The position numbers were made by a program, and so were the translations under genes. This document shows positions 8,212-16,150 of a stretch of DNA of 38,445 nucleotides, piece by piece (position 1 is the first letter of the stretch; each line of letters opens with the position of its first letter). The notes beneath the pieces are model-generated. The model was not told where the DNA came from. It did not search any database and saw only the letters and a list, made by a program, of their open reading frames with translations. Source of the stretch: JBGPIK01 sp041484845 (lineage in GTDB: Bacteria; Desulfobacterota; Binatia; UBA9968); contig JBGPIK010000013.1 of the NCBI GenBank assembly GCA_041484845.1, positions 1 through 38,445 of the forward strand, written 5' to 3'.

Positions 8212-9276
8212 ATGATGAGAAATACATTCACTGCCCTCGCCTCGGGATTACTGGTCATGCTCGCTGCCTGCGCCACGACGGAAAAGGCCAAGCCCATTGA
8301 AATGTTCTGGCCCGACCCTCCCGATAAGCCGAGGATCAAGTATGAGCGCAGCTTGCAAGGTAAGGATGAACTTGGCGGAACTTCGGTGCTCGAAGCCGTG
8401 GTCGGAAAAGAGGCGTCCCCCGGTCTCCATCAACCAATGGGTATTGCGGTCTCAGACGATGGCCAGCGGATTTACGTTGCGGATTTTGCCTGGAACGTAG
8501 TCTTTGTCTTCGACCTGTATGGTAAGACGCTCAAGTTTATCGGCAACGACGAACGCTTCGGATTGGGCAGGCCGATCGGCATTGCCCTTGATGAGCAGGA
8601 AAATGTCTATGTTACGGATAGCGGCAGCCTTTCGGTTAAAGTCTACGACAGGAGCGGGAAATTCTTGCGCAGCATTGGCAAAAACCACTTGCTTCGAGCG
8701 ACAGGTTTAGCAATCGATAAGAAGCGCCGCCGGCTCTACGTGGTCGATACGGGCCAGAATGACGAGAAGGCGCACCAGGTCAAAGTCTTCGACCTCGACG
8801 GGAATTTTCTTAGCGAAATAGGCCATCGCGGCGACGGCGACGGGGAGTTCAATTTCCCGACGTTTGCCGCGGTGGATTCTCAGGGGCGCCTCTATGTAGC
8901 GGATACGGCCAATTTTAGGGTTCAGGTTTTCGGTCCCGACGGAAAATTCATAAGGAAGTTCGGACGTGCAGGTGATACCGTCGGTGAATTTGCTCGTCCG
9001 AAGGCCGTGGCGCTGGATAGCTATGGCAACGTCTATGTGTTGGATTCCCATTACAGCAATGTCCAGATCTTTAATCAGCAGGGTGAATTGCTCCTGACCT
9101 TTGCCGGAACCGGGCTATATCCGGGACTCCTTCTCAATCCAACGGCTATAGCGATCGACAAACAAAATCAGATCTACGTTTCCAACTACCTCGGCAAGAG
9201 AGTGGATATCTACCGGCTCATCAATACTACTGCTGACGATAGTTTCGTTAAAGAGGCGATGGCGCCAGAAAAATAA
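8212..9276 (+). CDS. NHL-repeat beta-propeller lipoprotein (copy 1)
   Basis: 354 residues from ATG 8212 (the next codon, 8215, is also ATG). A lipoprotein signal ends in LLVMLAACAT (lipobox LAAC), so the protein is lipid-anchored. The mature part begins with a Trp-Pro-Pro-Asp-Lys-Pro-Arg segment, then about six NHL-type blades recur as GIAVSDDGQRIYVADF, GIALDEQENVYVTDSGS, AAVDSQGRLYVADTANFRVQ and AVALDSYGNVYVLD. Propellers of this kind mediate protein or ligand binding rather than a known reaction. In delta-type genomes they often lie beside multiheme cytochromes. It opens the cytochrome cluster; a paralogue at 13410-14456 follows the porin gene. Function unknown. Confidence 0.88.
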   Translation: MMRNTFTALASGLLVMLAACATTEKAKPIEMFWPDPPDKPRIKYERSLQGKDELGGTSVLEAVVGKEASPGLHQPMGIAVSDDGQRIYVADFAWNVVFVFDLYGKTLKFIGNDERFGLGRPIGIALDEQENVYVTDSGSLSVKVYDRSGKFLRSIGKNHLLRATGLAIDKKRRRLYVVDTGQNDEKAHQVKVFDLDGNFLSEIGHRGDGDGEFNFPTFAAVDSQGRLYVADTANFRVQVFGPDGKFIRKFGRAGDTVGEFARPKAVALDSYGNVYVLDSHYSNVQIFNQQGELLLTFAGTGLYPGLLLNPTAIAIDKQNQIYVSNYLGKRVDIYRLINTTADDSFVKEAMAPEK

Positions 9277-9435
9277 GGAGACAAAAATTAAATGGAGGAT
9301 TCTCCCTTTCTTCACTGGATTATGCCGGATGGACCGTAACGTTTGGTAGCTTATCGATGCCAGCTCACTCATCAGCGATATGGCCGGACAGCTTTGAAGC
9401 TGGTCAGGCCGCTTATAGCAAGGAGGTATAGTCAA

Positions 9436-10131
9436 ATGAAAAAGATCTTGGTTTTTGCAGCGATCCTGCTCTTGGCGCAAGTCGGTGTCGGCAATGCCGG
9501 GCCGCTGCTGAATACAAAGCACGATCTTCACACTGGCAGCACGGCTGCCATTACAGCGACGTCGCCTGTTGTTAATGATACCTGCGTCTTCTGCCACACC
9601 ACTCATAGCGGCACTCCAGGAGGCGCGGCGCCGCTATGGAACCACACGTTGACGACGTCAACCTTAACGTGGGCTCCAGCGACGACGGTCCGCGGTACGA
9701 CGCTGCCAACGAATCTCACCCTCCCGGCGCTGGAGGGTAGCCGCGCGTGCATGAGTTGCCACGACGGAACCGTCGCGTTAGGCAGTGTCCTGGTTTACTA
9801 CAACGGTACCGCCTCCGGGCCGGCCACCTTTACTGTAACCGGCACCAACACGACTGCCGGAAAGCTTGCCAGCACGAGCAAAGCCTACATGGATCCTACT
9901 CACATGGAGAAGAACCATCCGCTCGGAGTACCGCTACCTGCGGCCAAGGCGGGATTCAGTAGCTATGTGGCGTCCGATGGCGGAACGGGGGTCTGGTACG
10001 TAACCTCCTCCAACAACCTTCAATATGTGCAGTGTCAATCGTGTCATGATCCGCACAACACGGCCGTTATGCCGTTTCTGCGAATCAGCAACGTGGGCGG
10101 GGCGATCTGCTCGAGTTGCCACAATATGTAG
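9436..10131 (+). CDS. Secreted tetraheme c-type cytochrome
   Basis: 231 residues. ATG 9436 is set by a strong AAGGAGG 9-10 nt upstream and begins a signal peptide (MKKILVFAAILLLAQVGVGN, cleavage near NAG). Four CxxCH heme-binding motifs: CVFCH, CMSCH, CQSCH and CSSCH. The first is within CVFCHTTHSG, the third within CQSCHDPHN, the doubled-heme style of multiheme cytochromes. The N-terminal half resembles that of the 12-heme protein at 14449-16149 (both have HDL/HNL then CVFCHTxH and CxSCHDGT), indicating common ancestry. Likely a periplasmic or surface electron carrier. A strong hairpin follows the gene. Confidence 0.92.
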   Translation: MKKILVFAAILLLAQVGVGNAGPLLNTKHDLHTGSTAAITATSPVVNDTCVFCHTTHSGTPGGAAPLWNHTLTTSTLTWAPATTVRGTTLPTNLTLPALEGSRACMSCHDGTVALGSVLVYYNGTASGPATFTVTGTNTTAGKLASTSKAYMDPTHMEKNHPLGVPLPAAKAGFSSYVASDGGTGVWYVTSSNNLQYVQCQSCHDPHNTAVMPFLRISNVGGAICSSCHNM

Positions 10132-10141
10132 GGACTATATT

Positions 10142-10170
10142 GGAATGGCCGACATTTTGCCGGCCATTCC
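10142..10170. repeat. Perfect 10-bp hairpin between cytochrome genes
   Basis: GGAATGGCCG and CGGCCATTCC form a perfect 10-bp stem around a 9-nt loop, 10 nt after the tetraheme gene. No T-run follows, so it is more likely an mRNA 3'-end stabiliser or a processing site that allows unequal expression of the flanking genes than a simple intrinsic terminator. Confidence 0.7.
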
Positions 10171-10311
10171 CTGCGCTGGGGAGTCGATCAGACGACTAGC
10201 CCAGTGTTTGCCCGTGGAAAAACCCTTTTTTCACGACGGGCACGTTTCAAAATCAACCACGACGCTTCGGCGAAAATGAGACTAAGAAGCTTGCCGCGAC
10301 TAAAGGCACGC

Positions 10312-10995
10312 ATGATTCACGCAATTGAGCTGCTGCTTCGCACAAGCCTAAGACTAGCCCTCCCACTGTCGCTTATTTGTTATCTGGCCGCCGCCTTACC
10401 GGGGTGTAGTTCTGAGATCCAAGATAAGATCGTGACTACTTTCTTTGACGACGTGAAGGCGCCACCACCAAAACGGAAGGTGCGCGAGGATATCGTACGG
10501 GAAAATGACAAGCTCAAAGCGGAGCTCGCGGAAGCGAAACGACTGCTTACAGAAAAGGATTCTGGAAAAGGAGGAGAAGGAACCATCCCTCCTGCCGAGA
10601 AGGCCAAGAGTTGGGTTGAAGTGGCCAAACTGCTCCCAAAGGGAGCGGGCAACAGTCTTGATTGGACCGCCGGTATAAAAGCTAAAATCATCGCGCCGCG
10701 GCCGGGGATCGACCCCAAGGATCCAGAACAGGCGCCGTTGGATCTGGATCTGGAACTGGCTACATCGTCAAATAAGCTCTATACCGCTGTGTTTCCTCAC
10801 AACACGCATACCCAGTGGCTTTCTTGCGGAAATTGCCATCCGTCGATCTACCCGTTGAAACAGCAGGGAGAGCCGGAGGTTATGACCATGGCCAAGATCA
10901 ACGCCGGCGAGTCCTGTGGAGTTTGCCATGGAACGGTGGCCTTTCCTACGACGGCCTGCGTCAGATGCCATCCAGCCGCAGGAGAAGGAAAGTGA
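10312..10995 (+). CDS. Triheme c-type cytochrome lipoprotein (c7-like)
   Basis: 227 residues from ATG 10312, preferred because AAAGG precedes it and a lipoprotein signal follows (MIHAIELLLRTSLRLALPLS then AAALPGCSS, lipobox LPGC). An ATG at 10276 would add 12 residues. The mature protein has a charged, coiled-coil-like segment (REDIVRENDKLKAELAEAKR), a linker, and a C-terminal heme domain with CGNCH, CGVCH and CVRCH. A conserved FPHNTHTQWL segment before the first motif supplies distal His, as in triheme cytochrome c7 domains. The same domain type is in the next gene, so the two are probably diverged copies. The lipid anchor suggests attachment to the outer membrane near the porin. Confidence 0.88.
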   Translation: MIHAIELLLRTSLRLALPLSLICYLAAALPGCSSEIQDKIVTTFFDDVKAPPPKRKVREDIVRENDKLKAELAEAKRLLTEKDSGKGGEGTIPPAEKAKSWVEVAKLLPKGAGNSLDWTAGIKAKIIAPRPGIDPKDPEQAPLDLDLELATSSNKLYTAVFPHNTHTQWLSCGNCHPSIYPLKQQGEPEVMTMAKINAGESCGVCHGTVAFPTTACVRCHPAAGEGK

Positions 10996-11027
10996 AAAAA
11001 ACGAAAAGGACGGAGGAGCGAAGACAG

Positions 11028-11384
11028 ATGATCGAGATGCGTTATCGGTCACCGGTCCACCGTCTTTGGTTAATATTCGTAGGATCCTCGCTGGTCATGG
11101 CAACTGTTCTTCTGGGCGTTGCTCTGGCTATCGAGGGTGATGTGGTCTTCAAGCGCAGCAGCGGCGAAGGGGGAAATCCGCCAGCGGTATTTCCCCACTG
11201 GGTGCACCAGGTCCGCTACAAGTGCTATGCGTGCCACCCCGCGCCTTTCCGGATGAAGTCGGGCACGAATCAGGTTTCCATGGAGTTGATTAAACAAGGC
11301 AAGTCTTGCGGTGTGTGTCACAACGGAAAAAGAGCATGGGGCGTAACTTTAGACACCTGCAACCAGTGTCACGTGGGACGGTGA
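11028..11384 (+). CDS. Small membrane-anchored triheme cytochrome c7-type protein
   Basis: 118 residues from ATG 11028, chosen for the GGAGGAG 9 nt upstream; a GTG at 10992 would add 12 residues. An N-terminal hydrophobic helix (LWLIFVGSSLVMATVLLGVA) acts as signal or anchor. The heme domain has FPHWVHQVRYKCYACH, then CGVCH and CNQCH: three CxxCH motifs with the His-containing FPHWVH segment typical of c7 cytochromes. It is close in design to the preceding triheme lipoprotein. The stop overlaps the barrel gene's GTG start (GTGA), so the two are translationally coupled and the protein may dock at the periplasmic mouth of the barrel (inference). Confidence 0.9.
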   Translation: MIEMRYRSPVHRLWLIFVGSSLVMATVLLGVALAIEGDVVFKRSSGEGGNPPAVFPHWVHQVRYKCYACHPAPFRMKSGTNQVSMELIKQGKSCGVCHNGKRAWGVTLDTCNQCHVGR

Positions 11385-13402
11385 CGGGGGGCCTGAATGA
11401 TTGGCGGGTCACGGCCCTTTTGGCGGCCTTGGCGATTTGTTTTTTACCGGGCTTGACTTGGGCGCAGTGGTTGCAACTGGGTGAACGGCAAGGGAGTTTG
11501 GAGAGCGTGACTGAGTACCTGCACGACGATCTTCGCAACAGCCTGCTCCAGAGGGAGATTCTAACGCTGCGCAATAGCGGGGTCATCCTTGACCCCCGGC
11601 TAGTCAATCTTAGATTCGGGGGATCCTACGGCTATTACAACAGCTGGGCCACAGGCGACAATCAACGCGGCGCACTTTTGGGTTATGATTTTTCCGCCAA
11701 TATTCTTCCCCAGAAGCCGTTTTCTTTCACCCTTTTTACCAATCGGTCGCAAAACTTCTATTCACGCGAGGTGCCCGGGGTGACCCAAATCCTCAATGAA
11801 AACTTGGGCGGAACGCTCGTCGCTGATGCATTGTACATCCCATCAAGCCTGAGGTTTCGCAGGGAGTACCGGGACGAAGAGTCCCAAGGATTTATTTTCG
11901 GTGGCGCCGGTAGCAGCCAAAAAAATCTGCGCAACGTGCTTACCTATGAAGGATTGCGCGGTTGGCTCAACAGTGAATTGGATCTGCACTATGAGTTGAC
12001 CGACGACCAGAACCTTTCCAACTCAAGCTTTGGTTCACCCGCGGTTGGCCCAAACTTCAGTTCCCGCAGACACGATGCGGCGCTCAGTTACAGCATGGAT
12101 TTTGGGCCGGAATTAAACCGAAGGTGGGATTCGCACATCCGTTTTATGGCCCAGACCGGCTTCACTAATCTTACGACTTTAAATGTTAACGAGTTGCTGC
12201 GGATCGAACATCAAGAGAATTTTCTGACCAACTATCGCTATGCCTTCACCGACACGAAGGCCCAGGACGGCTCCGCATTCGACCATGATTTGGCGTTTGG
12301 TTTAGAGCACCACCTGTATCGCAATCTGGTGACGACTTTTGAAACAGAAAATAATTACCAGACGTTCTCGGCAGGTTCGAAAGAAATGATTCGGAACAAT
12401 CTTAATTTCACCTACACGAAACGTCTGCCGCTGGACGGTCAGCTCAATGCAAGTTTGGGCGGAGGATTGTCATACGAGTCAGATAAGTTTAGCGGTTCGG
12501 AGGGTTTCGCGCCCCAAGAAACACACACGGCGCCGTCACCTTTTGCGCTCCCCATTCCATTGACCAATCCTTTCGTGAACCTCACCTCGGTGGTGGTCAC
12601 AAAGACCGCTACGGGCCCTTTGCCCGCCGGCTGCATTCCGCCAGTCGATTCGTCGATTCCACTGGTTGCCGGACGGGATTATGTGCTGCAAACCGTCGGC
12701 AATTTCACCGAGATCAAGCCGCTCCCATGTTTCGGATTGACACCAGGCATCAATCCTGGCGACGCGATTGCGGTGGATTATCGCTTTAGCCTTCCTTCTT
12801 CTCCCCTGGCATTTACCACGTCCGCCTGGCACGCGAATCTCAGTCTGGACTACGGCTGGATCCGGCCATATTTCACGCATTCTCAGACCAACCAAACTCT
12901 GGTCTCCGGTAGCGACAGCCGTTTCCTCAACGACGAAAGGTCAGACAGTCTTGGAATCGAGTTTCGTTTCGACAGCCAACGCTGGCATTCCAGATTTCTA
13001 GGCGAAGGACAAGGATACGCATCGACACGCACGAAGTACCGGGGGATTCGATTCAATCAGAATCTAGGAGTTGCAATCCGTTCGGACTTGACCCTGATGT
13101 TCAACGCCGATGAGGCTTTTACGACTTTTACCCTGCCCCGCCGAAGGACTTTGAACGCGATGGGTACTGCCACATTGAGCTACAGCCCAACGCCGAATAT
13201 CGTTGGCGATCTTTTTGCCGTATTTAGCATACTGAATGACAACACCAGCGAGAATGAACGAACCCGGCAGGCAGGCTTACGGCTCCGATGGTACTACCGG
13301 AAACTCGAAATAATGCCCACGATCGAATTATTGGACCGAAGCTATGGAGAGAGACGGCAGATGAATTTCCATGGGCTCCTCAGCATCATACGTCGTTTCT
13401 AG
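11381..13402 (+). CDS. Outer-membrane beta-barrel of a porin-cytochrome conduit (inferred)
   Basis: 673 residues from GTG 11381, overlapping the previous stop as GTGA; a signal peptide follows (ALLAALAICFLPGLTWAQ). The rest alternates polar and hydrophobic residues with many aromatics (LVNLRFGGSYGYYNSW, LTLMFNADEAFTTF) and ends in Phe (LLSIIRRF), as outer-membrane barrels do. Near residues 375-460 is an inserted non-barrel segment with IPLVAGRDYVLQT and NPGDAIAVDYRF, a motif style I associate with cytochrome-linked barrels. Size matches MtrB/PioB porins (about 650-720), but the N-terminal CxxC of MtrB is absent. Flanked by multiheme cytochromes, it is most simply the sheath of an electron conduit across the outer membrane. 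Not a recognised named family. Confidence 0.82.
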   Translation: MTGGLNDWRVTALLAALAICFLPGLTWAQWLQLGERQGSLESVTEYLHDDLRNSLLQREILTLRNSGVILDPRLVNLRFGGSYGYYNSWATGDNQRGALLGYDFSANILPQKPFSFTLFTNRSQNFYSREVPGVTQILNENLGGTLVADALYIPSSLRFRREYRDEESQGFIFGGAGSSQKNLRNVLTYEGLRGWLNSELDLHYELTDDQNLSNSSFGSPAVGPNFSSRRHDAALSYSMDFGPELNRRWDSHIRFMAQTGFTNLTTLNVNELLRIEHQENFLTNYRYAFTDTKAQDGSAFDHDLAFGLEHHLYRNLVTTFETENNYQTFSAGSKEMIRNNLNFTYTKRLPLDGQLNASLGGGLSYESDKFSGSEGFAPQETHTAPSPFALPIPLTNPFVNLTSVVVTKTATGPLPAGCIPPVDSSIPLVAGRDYVLQTVGNFTEIKPLPCFGLTPGINPGDAIAVDYRFSLPSSPLAFTTSAWHANLSLDYGWIRPYFTHSQTNQTLVSGSDSRFLNDERSDSLGIEFRFDSQRWHSRFLGEGQGYASTRTKYRGIRFNQNLGVAIRSDLTLMFNADEAFTTFTLPRRRTLNAMGTATLSYSPTPNIVGDLFAVFSILNDNTSENERTRQAGLRLRWYYRKLEIMPTIELLDRSYGERRQMNFHGLLSIIRRF

Positions 13403-13409
13403 GAGGGCC

Positions 13410-14456
13410 ATGCTGTCAGTAAAGTTAATGGCCAGGGGCCTTCTGTTGGTCAGCCTATATCTCGCGGCTTGCGAGCCGCAGGGGATTAATTCGTCGGCTG
13501 AGTCCGGTATGGGCAAAGAGTCACTCGTATGGCCACAGCCTCCTAACCAGCCGCGCATCCGCTTTCTTCAGATTGTATCGAAGCCTGAAGACCTCGGCAT
13601 ACGGCCATCTTTTTGGAAGCGAGTTGTGGAGATCGTGTTTGGCGCTGAAGAAAATTGGTTTATCCGTCCTACGGGCGTGGCCGCGCTGGGCAAGACTCTT
13701 TACGTCGCCGACCCTGGGGCGCAGGCATTTTGGATTCTTAATCCCGAAGCGCAACGCTTTACTAAAATTCGCAGTGCCGGTGATCAAGAGCTGATCTCGC
13801 CGGTTGCCGTAGCTCCGGGAACAAAAGGGCGAGTTTACCTGGCTGATTCTTATCTCGGTAAAGTCTTCGTTTATAACGCCGAGGGAAATCTCGTCCAGAC
13901 AATTACGGGAACGAATTTTCTCCGTCCCACCGGCGTAGCCTACGACCCGATACGGGATCGTCTCTATGTTGCCGATAGCGGCGCGCATCGGGTGTGGATC
14001 TTCTCCGGAGATGGAAAGCCGGCCGGACTGATAGGCGCGCGCGGCTCTGCAAATGGCGAATTTAATTTCCCGACGCACGTGGCTGTGGACCGGACCGGCA
14101 ACCTTTATGTCACCGATGCATTGAATTTTCGTTTGCAAATTTTCGCTCCTGAAGGAAGCTTTTCCGGGAAGTTCGGGCGGCACGGCGATACTTCCGGTGA
14201 TTTCGCCGGACCCAAGGGTGTGGGGCTTGACAGCGCGGGTCATGTCTATATTGCCGACACCCTTTTCGACGGCGTGCAGATTTTCGACCGTCAGGGCCGT
14301 TACTTGCTAACCTTCGGTCAAAATGGGCTCGGCCCGGGTCATTTTTGGTTGCCGGGGGGAGTCTTCGTCGGTAGCGATGACCATATCTACGTCGCCGACT
14401 CCTATAACCAGCGCATCCAGATATTCGAATACTTGCCGGGTGAAACCAATGATTAG
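13410..14456 (+). CDS. NHL-repeat beta-propeller lipoprotein (copy 2)
   Basis: 348 residues from ATG 13410; AGGAGG is only 3 nt upstream, so ATG 13428 (six codons later) may be the true start. The signal ends in LVSLYLAACEP (lipobox LAAC). Mature protein starts WPQPPNQPRIRFLQ, parallel to the first NHL protein, then blades with TLYVADPGAQAFWIL, RVYLADSYLGKVFVY, RLYVADSGAHRVWIF and NLYVTDALNFRLQIF. It overlaps the 12-heme cytochrome start by 8 nt, so they are co-translated. Two paralogous propellers bracket the tetraheme, triheme and barrel genes, which suggests they are structural or binding partners of the conduit. Ligand unknown. Confidence 0.88.
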   Translation: MLSVKLMARGLLLVSLYLAACEPQGINSSAESGMGKESLVWPQPPNQPRIRFLQIVSKPEDLGIRPSFWKRVVEIVFGAEENWFIRPTGVAALGKTLYVADPGAQAFWILNPEAQRFTKIRSAGDQELISPVAVAPGTKGRVYLADSYLGKVFVYNAEGNLVQTITGTNFLRPTGVAYDPIRDRLYVADSGAHRVWIFSGDGKPAGLIGARGSANGEFNFPTHVAVDRTGNLYVTDALNFRLQIFAPEGSFSGKFGRHGDTSGDFAGPKGVGLDSAGHVYIADTLFDGVQIFDRQGRYLLTFGQNGLGPGHFWLPGGVFVGSDDHIYVADSYNQRIQIFEYLPGETND

Positions 14457-16149
14457 CTACGTTAGAGGGATCATCGTCTTTTGCGTTTTGATCGGCGCTG
14501 TTTCCATCGTTCACGCGCAGATCGCGAGCACGCTGCACAACCTTTCAGCTACGGGTCCCGGCACTTTCAAGGCCACGAATACTACGGAAATTTGCGTCTT
14601 CTGCCACACGCCTCATAACGCCGCTCCCGCGCGCGCCCTTTGGAACCGCGACCTTCCACCGACAACGTACACACTTTACCAGAGTTCGACCCTAGCTGCC
14701 CAGATCAATCAGCCCACCGGCGCTTCGCGCCTGTGTCTTTCCTGCCATGATGGAACAACGGCTCTGGGGGCGTTGCGCGTCGCACCGGGCGGGGGTGCCG
14801 TGTCTCTGGGTCCGCTTACTGGAAAGTCTTCGCTCGGCACAGATCTATCGGATGATCATCCTGTCTCCTTCGTCTATGATACCACGCTCGCTTCCAAGCA
14901 AGGGCAACTTTTGGATCCAAGCGTTCTGACGAACCAGATCCGACTTGATGAAACCGGTCAGCTTCAGTGTACCGCTTGCCATGATCCCCATATTAGCGTC
15001 AACCGCAGTTTCTTGCGCGTTGACGACCGCTATGCTGCGCTTTGCACGGCGTGTCACAGCGAGACAAACTGGAGCCGCTCGACGCACTCTAGCTCCACTG
15101 CGATATGGAACGGCACGGGCACTAAACCGTGGACCCGCAGCCCGTATGCGAGCGTAGCGGAAAACGGCTGTGAGAATTGCCACCAAAATCACTCCGCTCC
15201 GCGCCCGCCACGGCTGCTGGCCAATGCGCAGGAGACAACGGTCTGCCTTATCTGCCATAGCGGCACGGTAGCCGCCAAGAACCTCCAAGGCGAGTTTCTG
15301 AAGCTCAGCGCGCATCCCATTTCCGCGACCAATTGGACCCATGACCCGAAAGAAGATCCCAATACGATGGCGCGCCACGTAACCTGCGCCGATTGCCATA
15401 ACCCCCACCAGGTATCGGCAACAGCCGCAACGCCTCCTTTGGCGCCGGGCCGACTCAGCGGAGTGAAAGGAATCAATATCTCTGGGGGGACCGTCAACCC
15501 AGCGACGTATGAATACGAGGTTTGTCTGAAGTGTCACGGGATCACTGACCAGACCACCACCGGAATTGTCCGGAGCGACCCAGGTCGAAACATCCGCCTA
15601 AAGATCAGTCTCAGTAATGCTTCTTACCACCCGGTGGCAGCGATCGGCAGAAAAGCCACCATGGGAGGTCTGGTGCCGGGCTATACGACGGCGAGCATCA
15701 TCTACTGCACCGATTGCCACAATAACGATGCGTGGACGTCAGGCGGGACGCAGCCTCGAGGAGGCCACGGATCAATTTACTGGCCGATTCTCGCCGCCAA
15801 CTACCAGACCAATGACCCCACCGCGGAGTCGGCTGCAAACTACGCGATTTGCTATAAATGCCACGACCGCACCTATTTAATCAACGATACCGCTAACACC
15901 TTTCAACACAGGTTGCATGTCGTCGAACAGCGTGCGTCGTGCGCCGTGTGCCATGACGCCCATGGGTCGACGGCGAACGTCGGCCTGATCAATTTTATGC
16001 TTCGGGACCGAACAGGCAAAGCCGTGGTGAGCCCGTCGAGTAGCCAGAAGCGGCTTCAATTTATTTCTTTGGGACCGGGGCGGGGACAATGCTATCTCGT
16101 TTGCCACGGGCAGGACCACGGGCCCAAAAGTTATCCGGGAGGAGGATAA
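14449..16149 (+). CDS. Secreted dodecaheme c-type cytochrome (11 CxxCH + 1 CxxxCH)
   Basis: 566 residues from ATG 14449. The signal peptide is IIVFCVLIGAVSIVHAQ. Heme motifs in order: CVFCH, CLSCH, CTACH, CTACH, CENCH, CLICH, CADCH, CLKCH, CTDCH, CYKCH, CAVCH and a final CYLVCH, which has three residues between the cysteines. Several are followed by DPH/NPH, giving the His ligand for a neighbouring heme, as in NrfB/DmsE-like or doubled-CxxCH proteins. The first 200 residues match the tetraheme protein at 9436-10131. The start overlaps the NHL gene by 8 nt, and the ligase-like cytochrome b gene starts 1 nt after the stop. No lipobox, so it is soluble periplasmic or exported. Probably the main electron relay or terminal cytochrome. 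Confidence 0.92.
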   Translation: MISYVRGIIVFCVLIGAVSIVHAQIASTLHNLSATGPGTFKATNTTEICVFCHTPHNAAPARALWNRDLPPTTYTLYQSSTLAAQINQPTGASRLCLSCHDGTTALGALRVAPGGGAVSLGPLTGKSSLGTDLSDDHPVSFVYDTTLASKQGQLLDPSVLTNQIRLDETGQLQCTACHDPHISVNRSFLRVDDRYAALCTACHSETNWSRSTHSSSTAIWNGTGTKPWTRSPYASVAENGCENCHQNHSAPRPPRLLANAQETTVCLICHSGTVAAKNLQGEFLKLSAHPISATNWTHDPKEDPNTMARHVTCADCHNPHQVSATAATPPLAPGRLSGVKGINISGGTVNPATYEYEVCLKCHGITDQTTTGIVRSDPGRNIRLKISLSNASYHPVAAIGRKATMGGLVPGYTTASIIYCTDCHNNDAWTSGGTQPRGGHGSIYWPILAANYQTNDPTAESAANYAICYKCHDRTYLINDTANTFQHRLHVVEQRASCAVCHDAHGSTANVGLINFMLRDRTGKAVVSPSSSQKRLQFISLGPGRGQCYLVCHGQDHGPKSYPGGG

Positions 16150-16150
16150 A

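Noticed and set aside
13521..14243. 240-codon open frame antisense to the second NHL gene
   Set aside because: The plus strand has a lipoprotein signal and regular propeller blades; the antisense frame has no domain or ribosome site.
14845..15537. 230-codon open frame antisense to the 12-heme cytochrome
   Set aside because: The sense strand carries regularly spaced CxxCH motifs; the antisense is a by-product.
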